Of a stretch of 64,000 bases of DNA, positions 52,401 through 64,000 are shown piece after piece (the stretch's first letter is position 1; the number at the start of each line of letters is the position of its first letter). A program made the position numbers and the translations under genes. The notes under the pieces are model-generated. The model was not told the origin of the DNA and searched no databases. It worked only from the letters and a program-made list of their open reading frames with translations. This stretch comes from Pterobdella sp. o SKG-2022 (taxonomy: Eukaryota > Annelida > Clitellata > Hirudinida > Piscicolidae). Where the stretch lies: the NCBI GenBank assembly GCA_964035795.1, contig OZ038324.1, positions 2,811,128 to 2,875,127 on the forward strand, given 5' to 3'.

Positions 52401-55369
52401 TTGAAGCCACAGAACCTCCTCCTCACTGAGATAGGGGAACTTAAGCTTGCTGACTTTGGTCTCTCAACATTCTTTATTCATAATAATAATAATAACGTAA
52501 ATCATCATATCATATCAGAAAATACCATAAACTATAACAGCAATAACAATACTAATAAAATACCTCAATTCAAAATAAACTCAACCCACCACCTTCCACA
52601 ATCATCAACCAACCTCCATTGACTCCTCATCGCCACCAACCCATTTTCAACAACTCTACCACCCTCACTAACCCACTCTCACTCTCACCACAGGACTGGC
52701 CAGGGCAAAGTCAGTACCAAGCAGAACATTCTCAAGTGAGGTGGTCACCTTGTGGTACAGGCCCCCTGAGGTGCTTTTGGGCAGTTCAGAGTATTCCACG
52801 TCTCTTGATATGTGGTTAGTGCTGTTGTGTTTCTATCGCCGTCGTTATTACCATAAATTTCATAATCTTCATTATTATTATCACCACCCTCATCATCGTC
52901 ATTATCATCTTCATCTCCAAATTTTCTTCGTTTTAATATTCCTTCATTTTAATTTTACTTTGTTTTCATATTCTTTGTTCCAATATTTTTTCATTTTAAT
53001 ATTTCTATATCTTGTTATTTCTTCTTTTAATTTCTTTTTTCGATTGTTATAAATCTACCCACATACATAATATCAACCACGCATCCACAAACAGGGGAGT
53101 AGGGTGCATTTTCGTTGAGATGCTCACAGGCAATGCTCTCTTCCCGGGCCTCAAAGACAACATTGACCAACTTGAGCACATCTGGAAGGTTCTCCTTCAA
53201 CTCCATTCTATGCTGTCTTATTGTTCCTATGTCGTGGTGTATCATGGTATATTGCTGGTTTGTGTCTTGGAATTTTTATTATAATATGTTGGTTATGAAT
53301 ATTTGAAAATTGTACGTTGATTTGGAAAAAAGTTTATTCCTAAAAATACATTGAGATGAATCTAGAAAGTTGAATATGTTTTTATGCTTTCATTTATAAT
53401 ATATCATTAAGGTCTATTTTCTTTGCTTCATTTTATCGCCTCATGATATGGTCTTCATCCATTCTCTACACCCTTTGCAAGCTTAATTCCTTAGTTAAAC
53501 TGCGTTTAAGGTGCTTGGGACTCTCACAGAGGATGAGTGGGAGGATGTCACTTCTCTGCCCAACTATAATACAGGTGGGAATGATAAGGTTGATAGATAG
53601 ATAGATAGCTATATAGATAGACAGATGAATATAAAATAATTTTCTCACAGACAACTTCAAGGGCTATGGTCGCCGCAAACTCATCCGTTCAGTGCCCAAG
53701 CTTTCTTCCGTTCCTTACGGCGAACAATTGGCTGAACAACTTCTACAGGTACATTGTATTGTTGCATTATGATATTGTTTAGATTCATACACATTGGCCC
53801 TATTGCACAGTTGTTAGAGCATTAGTTACCTAAAGTCACAGCGTTCCATCCCAACAATTAGCACCTATTCCACATGTGTTTTTGCCTTCAACTCCATAAA
53901 AATGAAACTGAAGATGGTAAACGATTAAAAAAAGAAGATGCATCTATGTTAGCAAATGCTTGTGCACAAAAGCTTCCCTTGTGGGGGGTTGATCTATTTA
54001 TTTCCCAAGTCTCTCATTAGCAATCTTACATGAAGAGGATCCAATTTTTCATTCATTTTATTAAGTGTTTTGTAGTTTATGTATTTTTTTAACTTCTTAT
54101 CTAATTGATGCATTACAAAAAAACATCACTCAAAACAAATTCAATCACTAAATCACGATAAACCTCAAAAAACTCTCAGTTTTCAATCAACATCTTCAGC
54201 CATCAAAATATTCATCCACCAACCACATTTCTTCAACACCATCACCCTCATACATTACAGCGTAACCCCAAGAAGCGCCTCGACTGCCACGCAGCTTTCC
54301 ACCACCAGTACTTCTTCGATATTCCTAACAAGCTTTACAATCTGCCTGACGGTTGTTGTTTCAATATTATTAATGCATTCCATTCTATCCTTACATGATT
54401 TCATAATAATAATCTACGAAGTATTTTATAGTGATGTTTAACCCAGGGAGTTTCAAGATCACTCATTATCATTATTTCTATTATTTCATCATTAGTTTAG
54501 TTATTTAATTCCTATTATTAATATTATATTTATCCCATGTATTATTATTATTCGCATATCACAAACCTTTTACTCGCACATACTATTGCCAATATTTACA
54601 GCACAAGATGGAGCGTGTTATATAATTGAAACAGCTTTTATGGTAGATCGAGTTTTGAAAATTGCGCGCTATATAAATACTATATGATTATGCATTCATT
54701 AATTATGGTCAATTAAAATCCAGCCAGCTCAAAGTTTTCAAATTACAGTCTAATTAACTTTTATACTTCATTATTGTTTTGTTTTTGTTCCAAGTCCGTT
54801 CCCATAATTGCGTGAGCTGGACGGGAGAAGTAAGCATTTCTTAATACAAATTTTTATAATAGTTATATCAAACTATATTATACGATGTTAAACTCATCAA
54901 TTTTCATATTAAACTTCCAAATACTTCCATATGACCACATAACACCTCCAACCCACCAGACACCTCCATCTTCTCCGTCTTCAGTATCAAACTCTCTCCT
55001 GAACTTGACGATCTTCTTAACAAACACGCCCACTTCAGATCTCACACCTGCGTTTCTTCAGCAGGTTTCAAATCACCACCCAACCACCTAGCCAAGATGT
55101 CCCTTATCGATCAGCCCAGAGTCAATCAAATCACGCACTTTGCGTTTCCATCAAACAACATACAAACATCTATAAAAACCTCGAACACTTCCCGAGAGAA
55201 CAGCCACTACGAAGGCCACAACAATCTACACCACCTTATGATGGAGGACCCTCCGACCAATCAGGTCGACCACTTTAACCACCTGGCGCCAAACCGCCTG
55301 GAAAGGTCGTTGTCAGAGGAGGAGAAGAACATAATGAGACCGAGGCAGCCTTCCTTCAGAGGTGGGTGA
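46489..55369 (+). CDS. CDK14: PFTAIRE-type cyclin-dependent kinase, CDK14-like, 17 exons
   Basis: A serine/threonine kinase of the PCTAIRE/PFTAIRE group, which in animals is activated by cyclin Y and works at the plasma membrane in Wnt signalling and mitosis. Exons: 46489-46531, 46590-46655, 46718-46758, 46819-47734, 50437-50516, 50843-50934, 51270-51349, 51635-51729, 51929-51991, 52226-52287, 52397-52458, 52694-52814, 53095-53188, 53511-53574, 53651-53748, 54261-54351 and 54960-55369. Phases agree at every junction and give 825 residues. The catalytic domain is about residues 393-678: glycine loop GEGSYA, Lys422 in VAMK, the PFTAIRE helix ending at Glu439, HRDLKPQN with Asp514, DFG at 532-534, then [12 protein letters not shown] and WYRPPE. 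All catalytic residues are intact. The start [10 protein letters not shown] and the following [12 protein letters not shown] resemble the N-terminus of vertebrate CDK14, which is about 470 residues long; the extra length is in exon 4 and the C-terminal tail. Confidence 0.93.
46819..47734 (+). CDS. CDK14: Kinase exon 4: low-complexity Asn/His/Ser-rich N-terminal region
   Basis: This exon encodes about residues 51-355 of the kinase and is expected to be disordered. It opens [10 protein letters not shown], continues through many His, Asn and Gln residues, a basic block [19 protein letters not shown], two Asn runs and an acidic end ([19 protein letters not shown]). Candidate phosphorylation sites precede the kinase domain, such as KRHNSTGN, which resembles a basic-Ser motif of CDK14/PCTAIRE N-termini. 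The end at 47734 uses a GTAACT donor with a stop codon just beyond it; a GTAAAA donor after 47656 is equally in phase and would drop the acidic segment (26 residues). Confidence 0.75.
47735..50436. other. Kinase intron 4, 2.7 kb
   Basis: This is the longest intron of the kinase gene. It contains GATGAT-rich low-complexity sequence up to about 48260 and otherwise plain AT-rich DNA. No convincing exon was found. Confidence 0.55.
50437..50516 (+). CDS. CDK14: Kinase exon 5, uncertain 3' boundary
   Basis: This short exon encodes [14 protein letters not shown] and then a basic stretch ending KRASSFG, directly before [16 protein letters not shown] of the next exon. The frame is set by the neighbouring phases. 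It needs a weak GTTGGT donor at 50517; the stronger GTGAGA donor at 50479 would break the frame of the kinase domain unless another exon intervenes. Confidence 0.6.
50734..50815. repeat. 82-bp dispersed repeat, copy 1
   Basis: Both this stretch and 57519-57600 begin GTGAATCATRAAAA and end with a TCATCATCAGTTA string, with AAGCTTTT in the middle and the same overall length. It lies just upstream of the kinase exon at 50843. The family is unknown to me; the AAGCTTTT core is also found in the collagen-intron foldbacks. Confidence 0.6.
50843..54351 (+). CDS. CDK14: Kinase exons 6-16: catalytic domain
   Basis: Eleven small exons of 62-121 nt encode the whole two-lobed kinase fold. The sequence [20 protein letters not shown] crosses the exon 7/8 boundary and is diagnostic of the PFTAIRE subgroup. 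[21 protein letters not shown] comes from the 62-nt exon at 52226-52287, which is too short to notice on its own. Exon junctions cut the HRD arginine (52287/52397) and the DFG glycine (52458/52694). The substrate-binding region reads [20 protein letters not shown], and the late helices include the motif [19 protein letters not shown]. Confidence 0.93.
53793..53860 (+). repeat. tRNA-derived SINE-like element, diverged copy 3
   Basis: In the kinase intron 53749-54260, sense orientation. The string GTTAGAGCATTAG, a shortened anticodon arm, then TTACCTAAAGTCAC and a B-box-like GCGTTCCATCCC line up with the copies at 17171 and 24130, and it ends in the same AACAATTA. It is more decayed than the other two. 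Confidence 0.55.
54960..55369 (+). CDS. CDK14: Kinase last exon and C-terminal tail
   Basis: It begins in phase with [18 protein letters not shown], comparable to the SSIFTVPNVRLQPE segment that follows the kinase domain of CDK14. About 115 further residues are poorly conserved and hydrophilic. Translation ends at TGA 55367-55369 after QPSFRGG. An alternative splice from 55363 to an acceptor before 55519 would instead end GPSAV. Confidence 0.8.
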
Positions 55370-58300
55370 TGTCATGTGGTGGTGAAAGTGTTGATAATGG
55401 TGTCATTACTGCTACTACTAGTACTACTAAAAATAAGAATAAGTCGACCATCAATTTGCTTTATTATCACTCTTTATGTGATGACAACAACAATAATAAT
55501 AATCATTCTAATTTTCAGGACCATCGGCAGTGTGACGTCTCAAAGTACTTCATCGTTGCAACTGTTATCATTATCGTTCGCTTCTTATCTATTACATGCC
55601 ACCAGACAGCAGATGCTCATAATTTCAAACATATACTGGAAGATGTAATTAGTTTTAATTGTTGATTTTACTTTTATGCTTCGTAATTCCACTTTTCATA
55701 TTTTTTATATTTTTATTCCCGCTTCGTTACCTTTCAACCAATTATATTGTCATATTATTAACCAATCATGAAAGAATATAGAACTATTTGAATTTTAATT
55801 TTTTCAAACCGACCAATCAAATCACTTAACAACCGTTTCACCATATGAGGTTTTATCTTTTTATAGCATATTTTTATTATTGTTTTTTATTTTTGTTGTT
55901 TATAACCAGATGTCATTAACAAAAGCATTTGTGAACCACACAATCAACTACATGTGATTGTCAGAATCTCAAAATTTTATCTGTTCTTTCGTACGTTGTT
56001 AGTCGTATGGCATTATAATATTAAACATGTTCATATTTTATTATCATATTTTTATTACATTACCTTTTCATCATTTGAATTTCATTACTTCAAATCTTTA
56101 TAATTAATAAATTATTATTGTTTCATTGCAATCAACTCACTGAATTTTGGGTCTTATATATTTTTTGGCAAATATTTGTGTCAGGGAGCTTGCAATGCTT
56201 TCCACCCGATGTTGTTCGTGGGGGCCAGTTGGACTAAAAACCTGTTTATCAGGCGGTGTCTAGCGAGACCAAATTCTTTCAAAAGATTCACAATTTATTT
56301 AATTATTATTCATGAGTTTTTCACATGGATTTATATTTTCAAAGAACCGGGTGTTATTACAAATTTGACTTCAAATTACTGCTAATTTTGTTCGTCTCTT
56401 GCTTGAATAGTTGTTTTATGCGTCACGTGTGTCAGTGATTCAGTAGAACCATGCTTAAAGTTGGCTTAGCTTCCTTTTCATAGTTTCTATGTTGTATCGT
56501 TTGTTTTTAGTTTAATTATTCTTCATTATTTATTGTTATGTTGCCTGTTTAAATATTGCTAGCATTCCCTTACTGATGCTTAGTTTTACATTTGTACATT
56601 ACACCTAGTGCGCGTTGTATATTGTAGATTGCATAAATTATAGTTTTCTAAGTTATTCATCATAATCATATGTTAATCTTCACCGTTGTAATCTCTGCAT
56701 TCCATGTGCACTAGTCATTAACATCATATGCATTATCTTAACCCAAATGTACTAGTTTCAACTCCCAGTCTCGACTATTTAACGCCTAAGTCTTGAAATT
56801 ATATAGATTGATATTTTTAAATCTCCATTAAACTAATTTATTCACGCTACACACTACTTGGTATGGGGACGGGAAGGACGGACAAAACGTTTCCAACCTT
56901 CCCTTTTTACCTAGGCTGGTGTGTGTAAGTTTTAAATGCGATTAAGTCGTTCGTGTTGTGTCCATGCAAAAATGGGCGTGTAGTCGTGTTGCGTTCAATT
57001 TCATTGATGATCTTATCAACACCAATATAGACTACAAAACTCTAGCGAGTGATTTATAAATTTTATGTTTTTTAAGATTTATTTAAATATAATATATTTA
57101 TTGCATTTATATTGAGACATCTTGTGGCCCTACCTTGATGGAAGGATAGATAACAATGCTAGATAAGTCTGTATTGATATGATGTTTACAGTAAGCTTTC
57201 CCATAAAACTTATTTTAAACGTTTATATTGCAGTTGTTCGCTTCATCACCTCGTATACAACTTACCCTTGAATCGCAGCTTTGTGGGTTGTGTTAGATTC
57301 ATATTTTTATACACATCTTTATTCAACATTTTTCATGAATAAAAGTCAACTTGAGTTTGTATAGTGGAGAGATTTAAAGTGAGGATTCGTATAAGATCTG
57401 ATGGCATCCTAGAATTCAATGTGAGAAATTAAGCTGAAATGATCGATTTCGAGAAACTCTTTTGTACTGCCAGAGTGAAAGCTTAATTAATTGGTTGTGA
57501 ATAACTAGCCTCAAAATTGTGAATCATAAAAACACGACAATATTTTAGTTTTTAATTTTGACGAAGCTTTTAGAGCTATTTAATATCATCATCAGTTAAC
57601 AAATTAATTGGTTTTAACCAAAATTCAGGGGTAGTTACAAAGAAAAACTTTGTTGCTAAACTTCGACAAAGATCTAAATTGCCTGAAAGATATATAATGT
57701 GATGAAACCCTTTCTTGGAGTCGACTTCCGAGTGTTCTATGGCGGATGATCAAACCAGCTAGTGTAAATCAATTTTTGTGCGATTTATTGTGCATTTAAT
57801 TTACAGCTGATTGGCTAATGTGTGGAAGGATGGGTTGGGCGATAAAAATAAAGCTTTTGGTATGATTAAAAGAAAACTTGACGACCAAAAAAAGTTTATA
57901 TACAATTATTTTTTACATTAAAAAATTGTAAAATTAAGACTTTTGATGGCGGTATTACGTAATGATTGTAAAAGATATGTAGTGCAATTAACTTTTATAT
58001 AAAGCATTTTTAAGACGTCAGTTTACATAAAAATTTTTTCCAAAAATTTAAAAATACTTGCATTTATAGTATAAACAAAAGAGAACTTTTTTTTAATTTT
58101 ACTGTTTTTTTGTATTTTAAAATAGACTGCTTTGATAAAACAAGTTGATGTGAGCAATTCAAAACACTGAGAAATAAAAAGACATTAAAAATATGAAAGT
58201 GCATATTAAAATTTCGAAATCAATTTTGAAAGTTAAAATTTATATAAAAACACTCCGATAAAATTTCGATTTTATTTTTGTTGAGAAAATAAAATTTTAT

Positions 58301-61277
58301 ATTTCTAAAGTTTTTGAGTCTTTTCAAATGTTTCCTGGAAAATATTTCGATATGAAAATATATGCGCTTGAATGTGCCTTGGAGCATCAACAAACATCAA
58401 AGACCTCAAAAATCTTTTCAAAATTTTATTTGCTTCCTCTTCAAAAAGTTCCATACTAAATTTAAAAAGTTAAAATATTTATCTATACTCGACTTATCAT
58501 TTATCCTTCGAGAAATTAAGGCAAATTTAAATAGCACTTTTAAATCTGCTTTAATTGGTTGTTTTCTTCGATTCAGTTAATGTAAATTGTAAAAGTTGAT
58601 CTCAAATTATTGGCTCAACTGTGATTTTCATTCTAGTCTATCATTCGAAGATGATAGAAATAGACTTTAAAGAGCTTCAAAACCCCAAAATATAATTTCG
58701 GTTAAAAGATTTTTCTATTTTTGAACTCCATTTTAGAAAAGTATTAAGAGTTAAAGTGAGCTTTATTCATTCGAAACTTTTATATTTCAAAAACAAGGAA
58801 AAAGATTAAAATAGAATCATTGAGTAAAAGTAGCTTGGTTCTTAGAAAGTTACTAAGAAATGTGAGTTCGTGAAAAAAAAATCACGAAATATCAAAAAAC
58901 TTTAGAAATTGTTTCAATTTAGAGTTTTCAAATAACAAGAAAAACATGAATGCATCGGCTTGTGTCAGTAGCATATGCATGTCTGAATTTTTTGCAAAAC
59001 AGCGATGACTTTCAGCACAAAATCAAAAAAGAAATTTTGAAAACTCAATGCATATCTAGATAATAAACTTCATTCTTCTCATAAATTGTTTTTCATAAAA
59101 TTAACATCTAAATTCAAATTATCTTTTAGATCATCTTCCGTCCATTAGAGCCAAATAACAAGATGGCCATATGGCAGTCTTTCATTTGGAATTAGTTTTG
59201 AATAACCCTGCAGTCATGTTTATCTTTAGTAAGATTTCATTGCAAATGTCAAATATATCTCTCGTTACTTCTTGATGCTTATGATCCTAAATCATAATAT
59301 GCGCTCATCTTGCGCAAAACAATGGCTTGAATCCAGCATTTTCAAACAAAAACCCCTCTTTTCCACCTTGGCCGAGTCTTCTTCAACCACATTCGTAAAT
59401 TTTCGTTTTCAAAAATTTTACGAAGTTGTAAGCAGCTGTTTTTCTTTTAACCACATTTAACCGTTTAAATATTTAAAACTCATAATTTCAAATTGCTTTT
59501 CGTTTCAGACAGTAGTGGTACTTAGAAGAATAATGACATGAAAACTGTTATACGTGCCATTCAATAAAAATAAACGTAAAACTCAAGCATCAAAAATCTC
59601 AAAAATTAAATTTTCAATCAAAAAAAGTTAATTTTTGATAAATCTTCAAAATCCAAGCATGGCTATCGTAGTGAGTCTTTTTTATTATAAAAGCCCAAAA
59701 GCCATTGTGTTCGAGGATAGTATGTTGGGGCACTCAATGTGCAAGAGCTATATAGGATCTTAAGGGCTCTTTTTTTTATTGACGTTTTTAGAATTTCTAA
59801 TGTTATCGACACTTTTTCTAAATAAATGTAACTTCAGTTTTTTCAACTTTTCTGATTTAAAAAATCTTCCAAGCTTTGAAGCTATGGAGAAAGATAAAAT
59901 AGTTTTAAATGATTTATCCCTGTAGTTTAACACTCATTTTATGAATGAATAGATATGAATATTGAAATTTGATGACGTTTGAAAGAATGAATAAACAAAT
60001 AAATTGGAGCATCGAATGAATAATATATAGAAGGACCTGCATATATACCGGTGTTTGTCGACGGAGCCAAAAATAAAACAAGCTCACAGACTGCCTCCAT
60101 TCAAAATTGATAGAGGTTTTCAAATATTTTTCTGCTTAGATAGTTTTAAATAGTTATTAAATTTTAATTTGGGTTTTTGAAATACTTCCGATGCTGCAGG
60201 TTAGTGTGGTTTCACTCGTTAATTAATATTTTACTACTGAAATCATAGATTTATTATCTAAGTAAATAAATCGATACAAAAACCCTACAAACCACCAAGC
60301 CACAATTGAATTTACTTCAACATAATATAATGCCAGTATATATTTTCCTTCTCTCGTAGCAAGTAAATTTAATAGGACGAGGATACACGGTTAGAATAGA
60401 TGTAGACGTTGTATTGTGACAGAAAGTTTATGCAAAGAGATTAAATGTTAATTTAGTAAAAGCATTGTGGGAGGAAAGCAACAAAGAAAGAAGAAGAAAC
60501 ATACAAAAAACTAGAAAAAACTTCAAATATTAATTGTGAATTTGTCTTGAGAAAGGATTGAAATCATGATTGTTTGAGAACTTTTGAGATTCTCATTGAC
60601 AAAATAGTAAAAAATTTTATTTTAAGATCAAACTTATCAAAAAGTATAGTGTTTTTTTTTAAATTTATTTAAAAAATACTTTTCATTTTGTAATTATAAG
60701 CAGCAAATTATTGGCGAAACAAACTTCTCCCTAAAATTATACATCAAAATCTACAAGGTAAACCTTGCTTGCTCCAGATATTCTCAGTTTGATGTCACTT
60801 TTAAACTTTTGTTTTGATGCTTTAATTTTTTTTACGATCCACATTAATGCTTCTTATCTGAATTGATTTATATTCTTCTCTACTTTATAACCTCTCTCGC
60901 CATTGAATACTTCTTTAAATATCCTGCATGCAAGACACACAAAAACAAATATAATTTCATGAATAGATTTTTAATTTAAAATAAAAATCATTCATTTAAA
61001 ACTGAGCATGCCATAAAAGTGACACAAGCAAATGAGGCGGCCATGATTCCATGCACAACGCTTTTATTCGCAGATCTATCCACCTATATGCCGCCATAAT
61101 ACCTGCCAAACATCAAAACAATGTCCACTCACAAAATTACATTCAATTCAAATCTATATCGTTATTTATTTATCATTTTTTATGATTTTATCGCAGGTAG
61201 AGGCAAGCAATTAAACTCATCAACATTCCACCCCAGCATGGCTCAATCATATTAGGATTTCTACCTCAAACATCAAA
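55370..61277. other. Kinase 3' UTR and intergenic region
   Basis: The 3' UTR of the kinase must lie in the first part; an AATAAA follows at about 56106. Apart from the 82-bp repeat at 57519 I see no gene, RNA or mobile element. Short open frames here show no family resemblance. Confidence 0.5.
57519..57600. repeat. 82-bp dispersed repeat, copy 2
   Basis: The partner of the repeat at 50734. It is in the non-coding region downstream of the kinase gene. Similarity is strongest at the two ends and weaker in the centre. Confidence 0.6.
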
Positions 61278-61344
61278 ATGACCAGACCTCACATCATCAT
61301 CTGCGTCATAACACTGCTCATACAACTACTTCCGCCTCAAATTG
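61278..61344 (+). CDS. Signal-peptide first exon of an unidentified secreted or membrane protein
   Basis: ATG at 61278 opens MTRPHIIICVITLLIQLLPP, a short basic start and a hydrophobic core typical of a signal peptide, ending in phase 1 at a good GTGAGC donor (61345). A five-codon upstream frame (ATGGCTCAATCATATTAG) sits about 40 bases before it and could lower translation. The mature protein is not recognisable in the remaining 2.6 kb, so the gene probably continues beyond the right edge. Confidence 0.6.
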
Positions 61345-63885
61345 GTGAGCTGAATTTTCTTAAAGACTGAATTGAATAATTGATTTTATTTAGAATTTTT
61401 TTTTTTAAAATTGGAAATAATAAAAAAGCTTTCTTAGTCACGTCTGGCCGTCCTGATATGGAGGCGATTGATTGCTCAAATGACAAATAATCAGAAGGAG
61501 TTTGATAAGAGATAGGGCTGATAAGAAGAACTTTTGTGAGAACTATTTACAAATTGAGTCAGCAGAATTGTCAAAGACTTGAATGTGTGATTAAGAATGT
61601 GTAATTATAATTGAAAGAGAAAAAAATTCTGTAGTGAAAATAGCAAAATATGATATTCACAAATAACAACCACACATAGTCTCACACGCACACACGCACA
61701 CATGTATTGACTTCGATTGATTACTTCAACATCAAACTTGTTTGATTTTCGAGTTGAAAAAGTTTGCGATGAAAAATTTTCCACCTCGAGCTCACCACTT
61801 GAAATGTTCTTTAATGGAAACCTCAGCCTCGAAACTCAGTTTTTCCATCAAAAGACCGATTGTCGACAGAGTTGATGAAGTTAATAATACAAAATAGGAT
61901 TTGATTAATATCAGTAAAAGTCACACGAATATGTGAAGCGAGATGAAGTGAGATATGTTTTGTAGGATGTTATTTGTGGAGGGCGCAAATGTTTGTGGCT
62001 GTTTGAAGGCACGGAGTGAATTTGTGAAATATGACCACATTTGCTCTTTGAATACTTCATAAAGGAAGCTTCAGTATTTTTTTTAGGAGCATTAATTCAT
62101 TTGGTAGGTTTTAAACATTCAAAAGCGTTCAAACCCCTGCACTCAACTGCCTTCAAAAATCCAATGTCAATTTCTCAATTTCAAGCAATTTTTGCTATTT
62201 TATTGTTGCGTTTGGTACGTGTGTTAATAAAAGTGGCCAAGTATGGGCACTGTAGACTTGTTTGCTCATCACACACTCAAGTGCATCGCAACACTCACCC
62301 AGCAATATTCTTGATATTTGCTTCTTTTCATTTATTTTAATCAAGATTGAGACGAAAACAACGTTGAAAGACCCTACAGTCGGCCCCCTAAGCGATACTG
62401 TGACATCGTTTATCAATAGAAGTCTGAGTTGAAATGCTTGTTTTGTAGAGGGATGAGAAATTTATGCTTCAGAAGTCTTTGAAAAATTCTGCTTGTGAAA
62501 TATTTTTTGGTAATTGCTCTTACCACATTATTTATAATTGCCGCAACCACAGAAGAATGTTACACACTCCCCTTTATAACTAGCATACAAAATAACAGCA
62601 TGTCTAGTTGTGAAGTTGCTTGTGGAGCTTTTGATGTCATCTAATAGTAATTGCAGAGATTCCATGCAATTGATCAGAAATTTCTATTCTGGCAGTGATG
62701 TGATTACCGATAAAATCATTTATGTCATTATCTTCATTAGGAACTTTGCTTTGTTAACGTATTCCAAATGATGACTAACGAACTCAAAAGAAATACATGC
62801 AAGAAATTGAAATTATATTCGTTAGTATCAAATTGGCTCATGTAATCACTTCTATGGTTCAAAATTTTTTTTCAATGGTAAAAACTCACTATAAATATTG
62901 AAGTATTTTGCAAGATAAGCGAGGGAGATTGTGTATAGAACGTCCATTCAAACATACACAAACAGACAGGCATATATCACACAGAAACAAAAACCATGCT
63001 AACAGTCGTTCAGAAAAATAAATAAAAATAGAGAAAAAACAAGAAAAAACAGCAAAACTACAAAAAAAAACACAAAACCAGAAAACCAAAATCAACTACA
63101 AAAGTGAAGAAAAAAGACACTGACACAAAAATGAATACACAAAAAAAACACACAAACACGCACAGATCACCACGAAATACAATTAAACATAAAAGCAGAA
63201 ACTCAGGCATAAAAACAGGCATACAAACATAAAAACAGGCACACAAGCAAACAAAGAGACACACTGTGGTGACATCACGTAAGACGTAATAGAACTCTTT
63301 TATAGACCCATCTAACGGTGGAGGTGCATTTGTAAGATATTTAAGGAGATTTCGATTTTGTGTATGGAAACGCACCCACGTTTTATGAGGATATTTTTGA
63401 TAATAAATATGAGCTAGATAAATACATGGCTGGGTTGATAGATCTTCAAAAAAATGAAATTCAAGTCTCTAAATCTTGAAGCAGTTTTGTTATAATAATA
63501 TTTAAGATTTGTTTTTCATTCATTCATCTTCAAACACGTCTATCTGTCTAGTTGAAGGCATGTTTTATAATCACTTTTAAATCTTCTGGGAAGTTTTTAT
63601 CAAAATATTTTTCAACATTTCATGGATTTTCAAAAAAAATTGAAAGCATTAATTAAGTAAAACTTTAGCTTTCTATTTTCTTTTCTTTAGTCATTATTCA
63701 TGGAGAAATTTTTGAGAATTTTTCCGTTTATTTGTTTTAATTTTCTTAATCATTTAAACCTACGTCTTAAAACATTTGACTTGAAGCTGATGTGTGTAAG
63801 CAACCACAAAAAAATATTCGAAAATCGTTTAAATTAAATCAAAATGCTTATTTTTTTTACCTCGCAACTGTTATTTTCGATGCAG
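61345..63885. other. Probable first intron of the signal-peptide gene
   Basis: AT-rich sequence with an ACACAC-rich patch near 61680 and an A/C-rich patch at 63000-63260. No conserved exon was recognised. Confidence 0.4.
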
Positions 63886-63995
63886 AAGTAATCATTAGAG
63901 TCAACAAGGCCCTTGAAACGCATCCAAACTCCGCAGCTCTTGAGATTTCCAATTATTTTGAATTATTTATTTTGAAATTATTCAAACTAAATTGA
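63886..63995 (+). CDS. Weak candidate second exon after the signal peptide
   Basis: A pyrimidine-containing tract and ATGCAG acceptor precede this stretch. In the phase left by the 61344 donor it reads EVIIRVNKALETHPNSAALE before an in-frame stop at 63993-63995. Joined to the signal peptide, it would make a peptide of only about 58 residues. No family is recognised, and chance is a fair alternative. Confidence 0.2.
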
Positions 63996-64000
63996 AGAAT

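Noticed and set aside
54785..54830. Possible small LINE-tail fragment (CCGTTCCCATAA, GCTGGACGGGA)
   Set aside because: It resembles the tail at 17870 and 32880 over only about 40 bases with several mismatches, too little to call.
56176..56385. Small plus-strand frame with several Cys residues downstream of the kinase
   Set aside because: No signal peptide, no family resemblance and no regular splice sites; it is within the range expected by chance.
62041..62340. 99-codon plus-strand frame
   Set aside because: AT-rich, without recognisable domain or codon pattern, inside the presumed intron of the signal-peptide gene.
62889..63375. Cys/Phe/Val-rich hydrophobic minus-strand frames resembling membrane protein
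   Set aside because: They are produced by the A/C-rich low-complexity patch on the plus strand (ACAAACAC-type repeats).

Overview
This is AT-rich animal genomic DNA: multi-exon genes with GT/AG introns, non-LTR retrotransposon remains, tRNA-derived repeats and microsatellites. Gene content (a von Willebrand factor A collagen and a PFTAIRE-type cyclin-dependent kinase) points to an invertebrate metazoan. I could not fix the phylum from sequence alone. Collagen exons are visibly richer in G+C than the very AT-rich introns and spacers.

Region 1 (53-38287, minus strand) is one giant collagen gene, entering from a start codon at 38287 and running off the left edge. I resolve 53 exons. The first three encode a signal peptide and a VWA domain. 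The next 50 encode about 7,040 residues of Gly-X-Y repeat (21,126 nt) with only five breaks in the glycine rule. Nearly every collagenous exon is a multiple of 9 nt, and every collagenous splice junction I placed is phase 1, after the first base of a codon; junctions between collagenous exons split a glycine codon. Many neighbouring exons sum to 576-612 nt, which points to growth by tandem duplication of a module of 64-68 triplets. The introns carry LINE remains (9.2-11.9 kb, 15.4-17.1 kb, 17.8-19.0 kb, 32.9-33.0 kb), five foldback hairpin elements and two tRNA-derived SINE-like copies.

Region 2 (38288-46488) is the spacer between two divergently transcribed genes. It holds a candidate TATA box, a dead LINE on the minus strand (39.5-42.1 kb), a 33-bp minisatellite and a CR1/L2-like fragment (44.1-44.7 kb).

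Region 3 (46489-55369, plus strand) is a complete 17-exon gene for a CDK14/PFTAIRE kinase of about 825 residues. It has an intact catalytic domain and a lineage-specific, low-complexity N-terminal region rich in Asn, His and Ser. The conserved N-terminal CDK14-like basic/Ser motif is spread over small first exons.

Region 4 (55370-64000) is mostly non-coding. A signal-peptide exon at 61278-61344 marks the probable start of a secreted or membrane protein whose remainder is not identifiable here; one weak candidate exon lies at 63886. The collagen would act outside the cell as a micrometre-scale triple-helical rod, and the kinase inside it. I see no functional link between them beyond adjacency.
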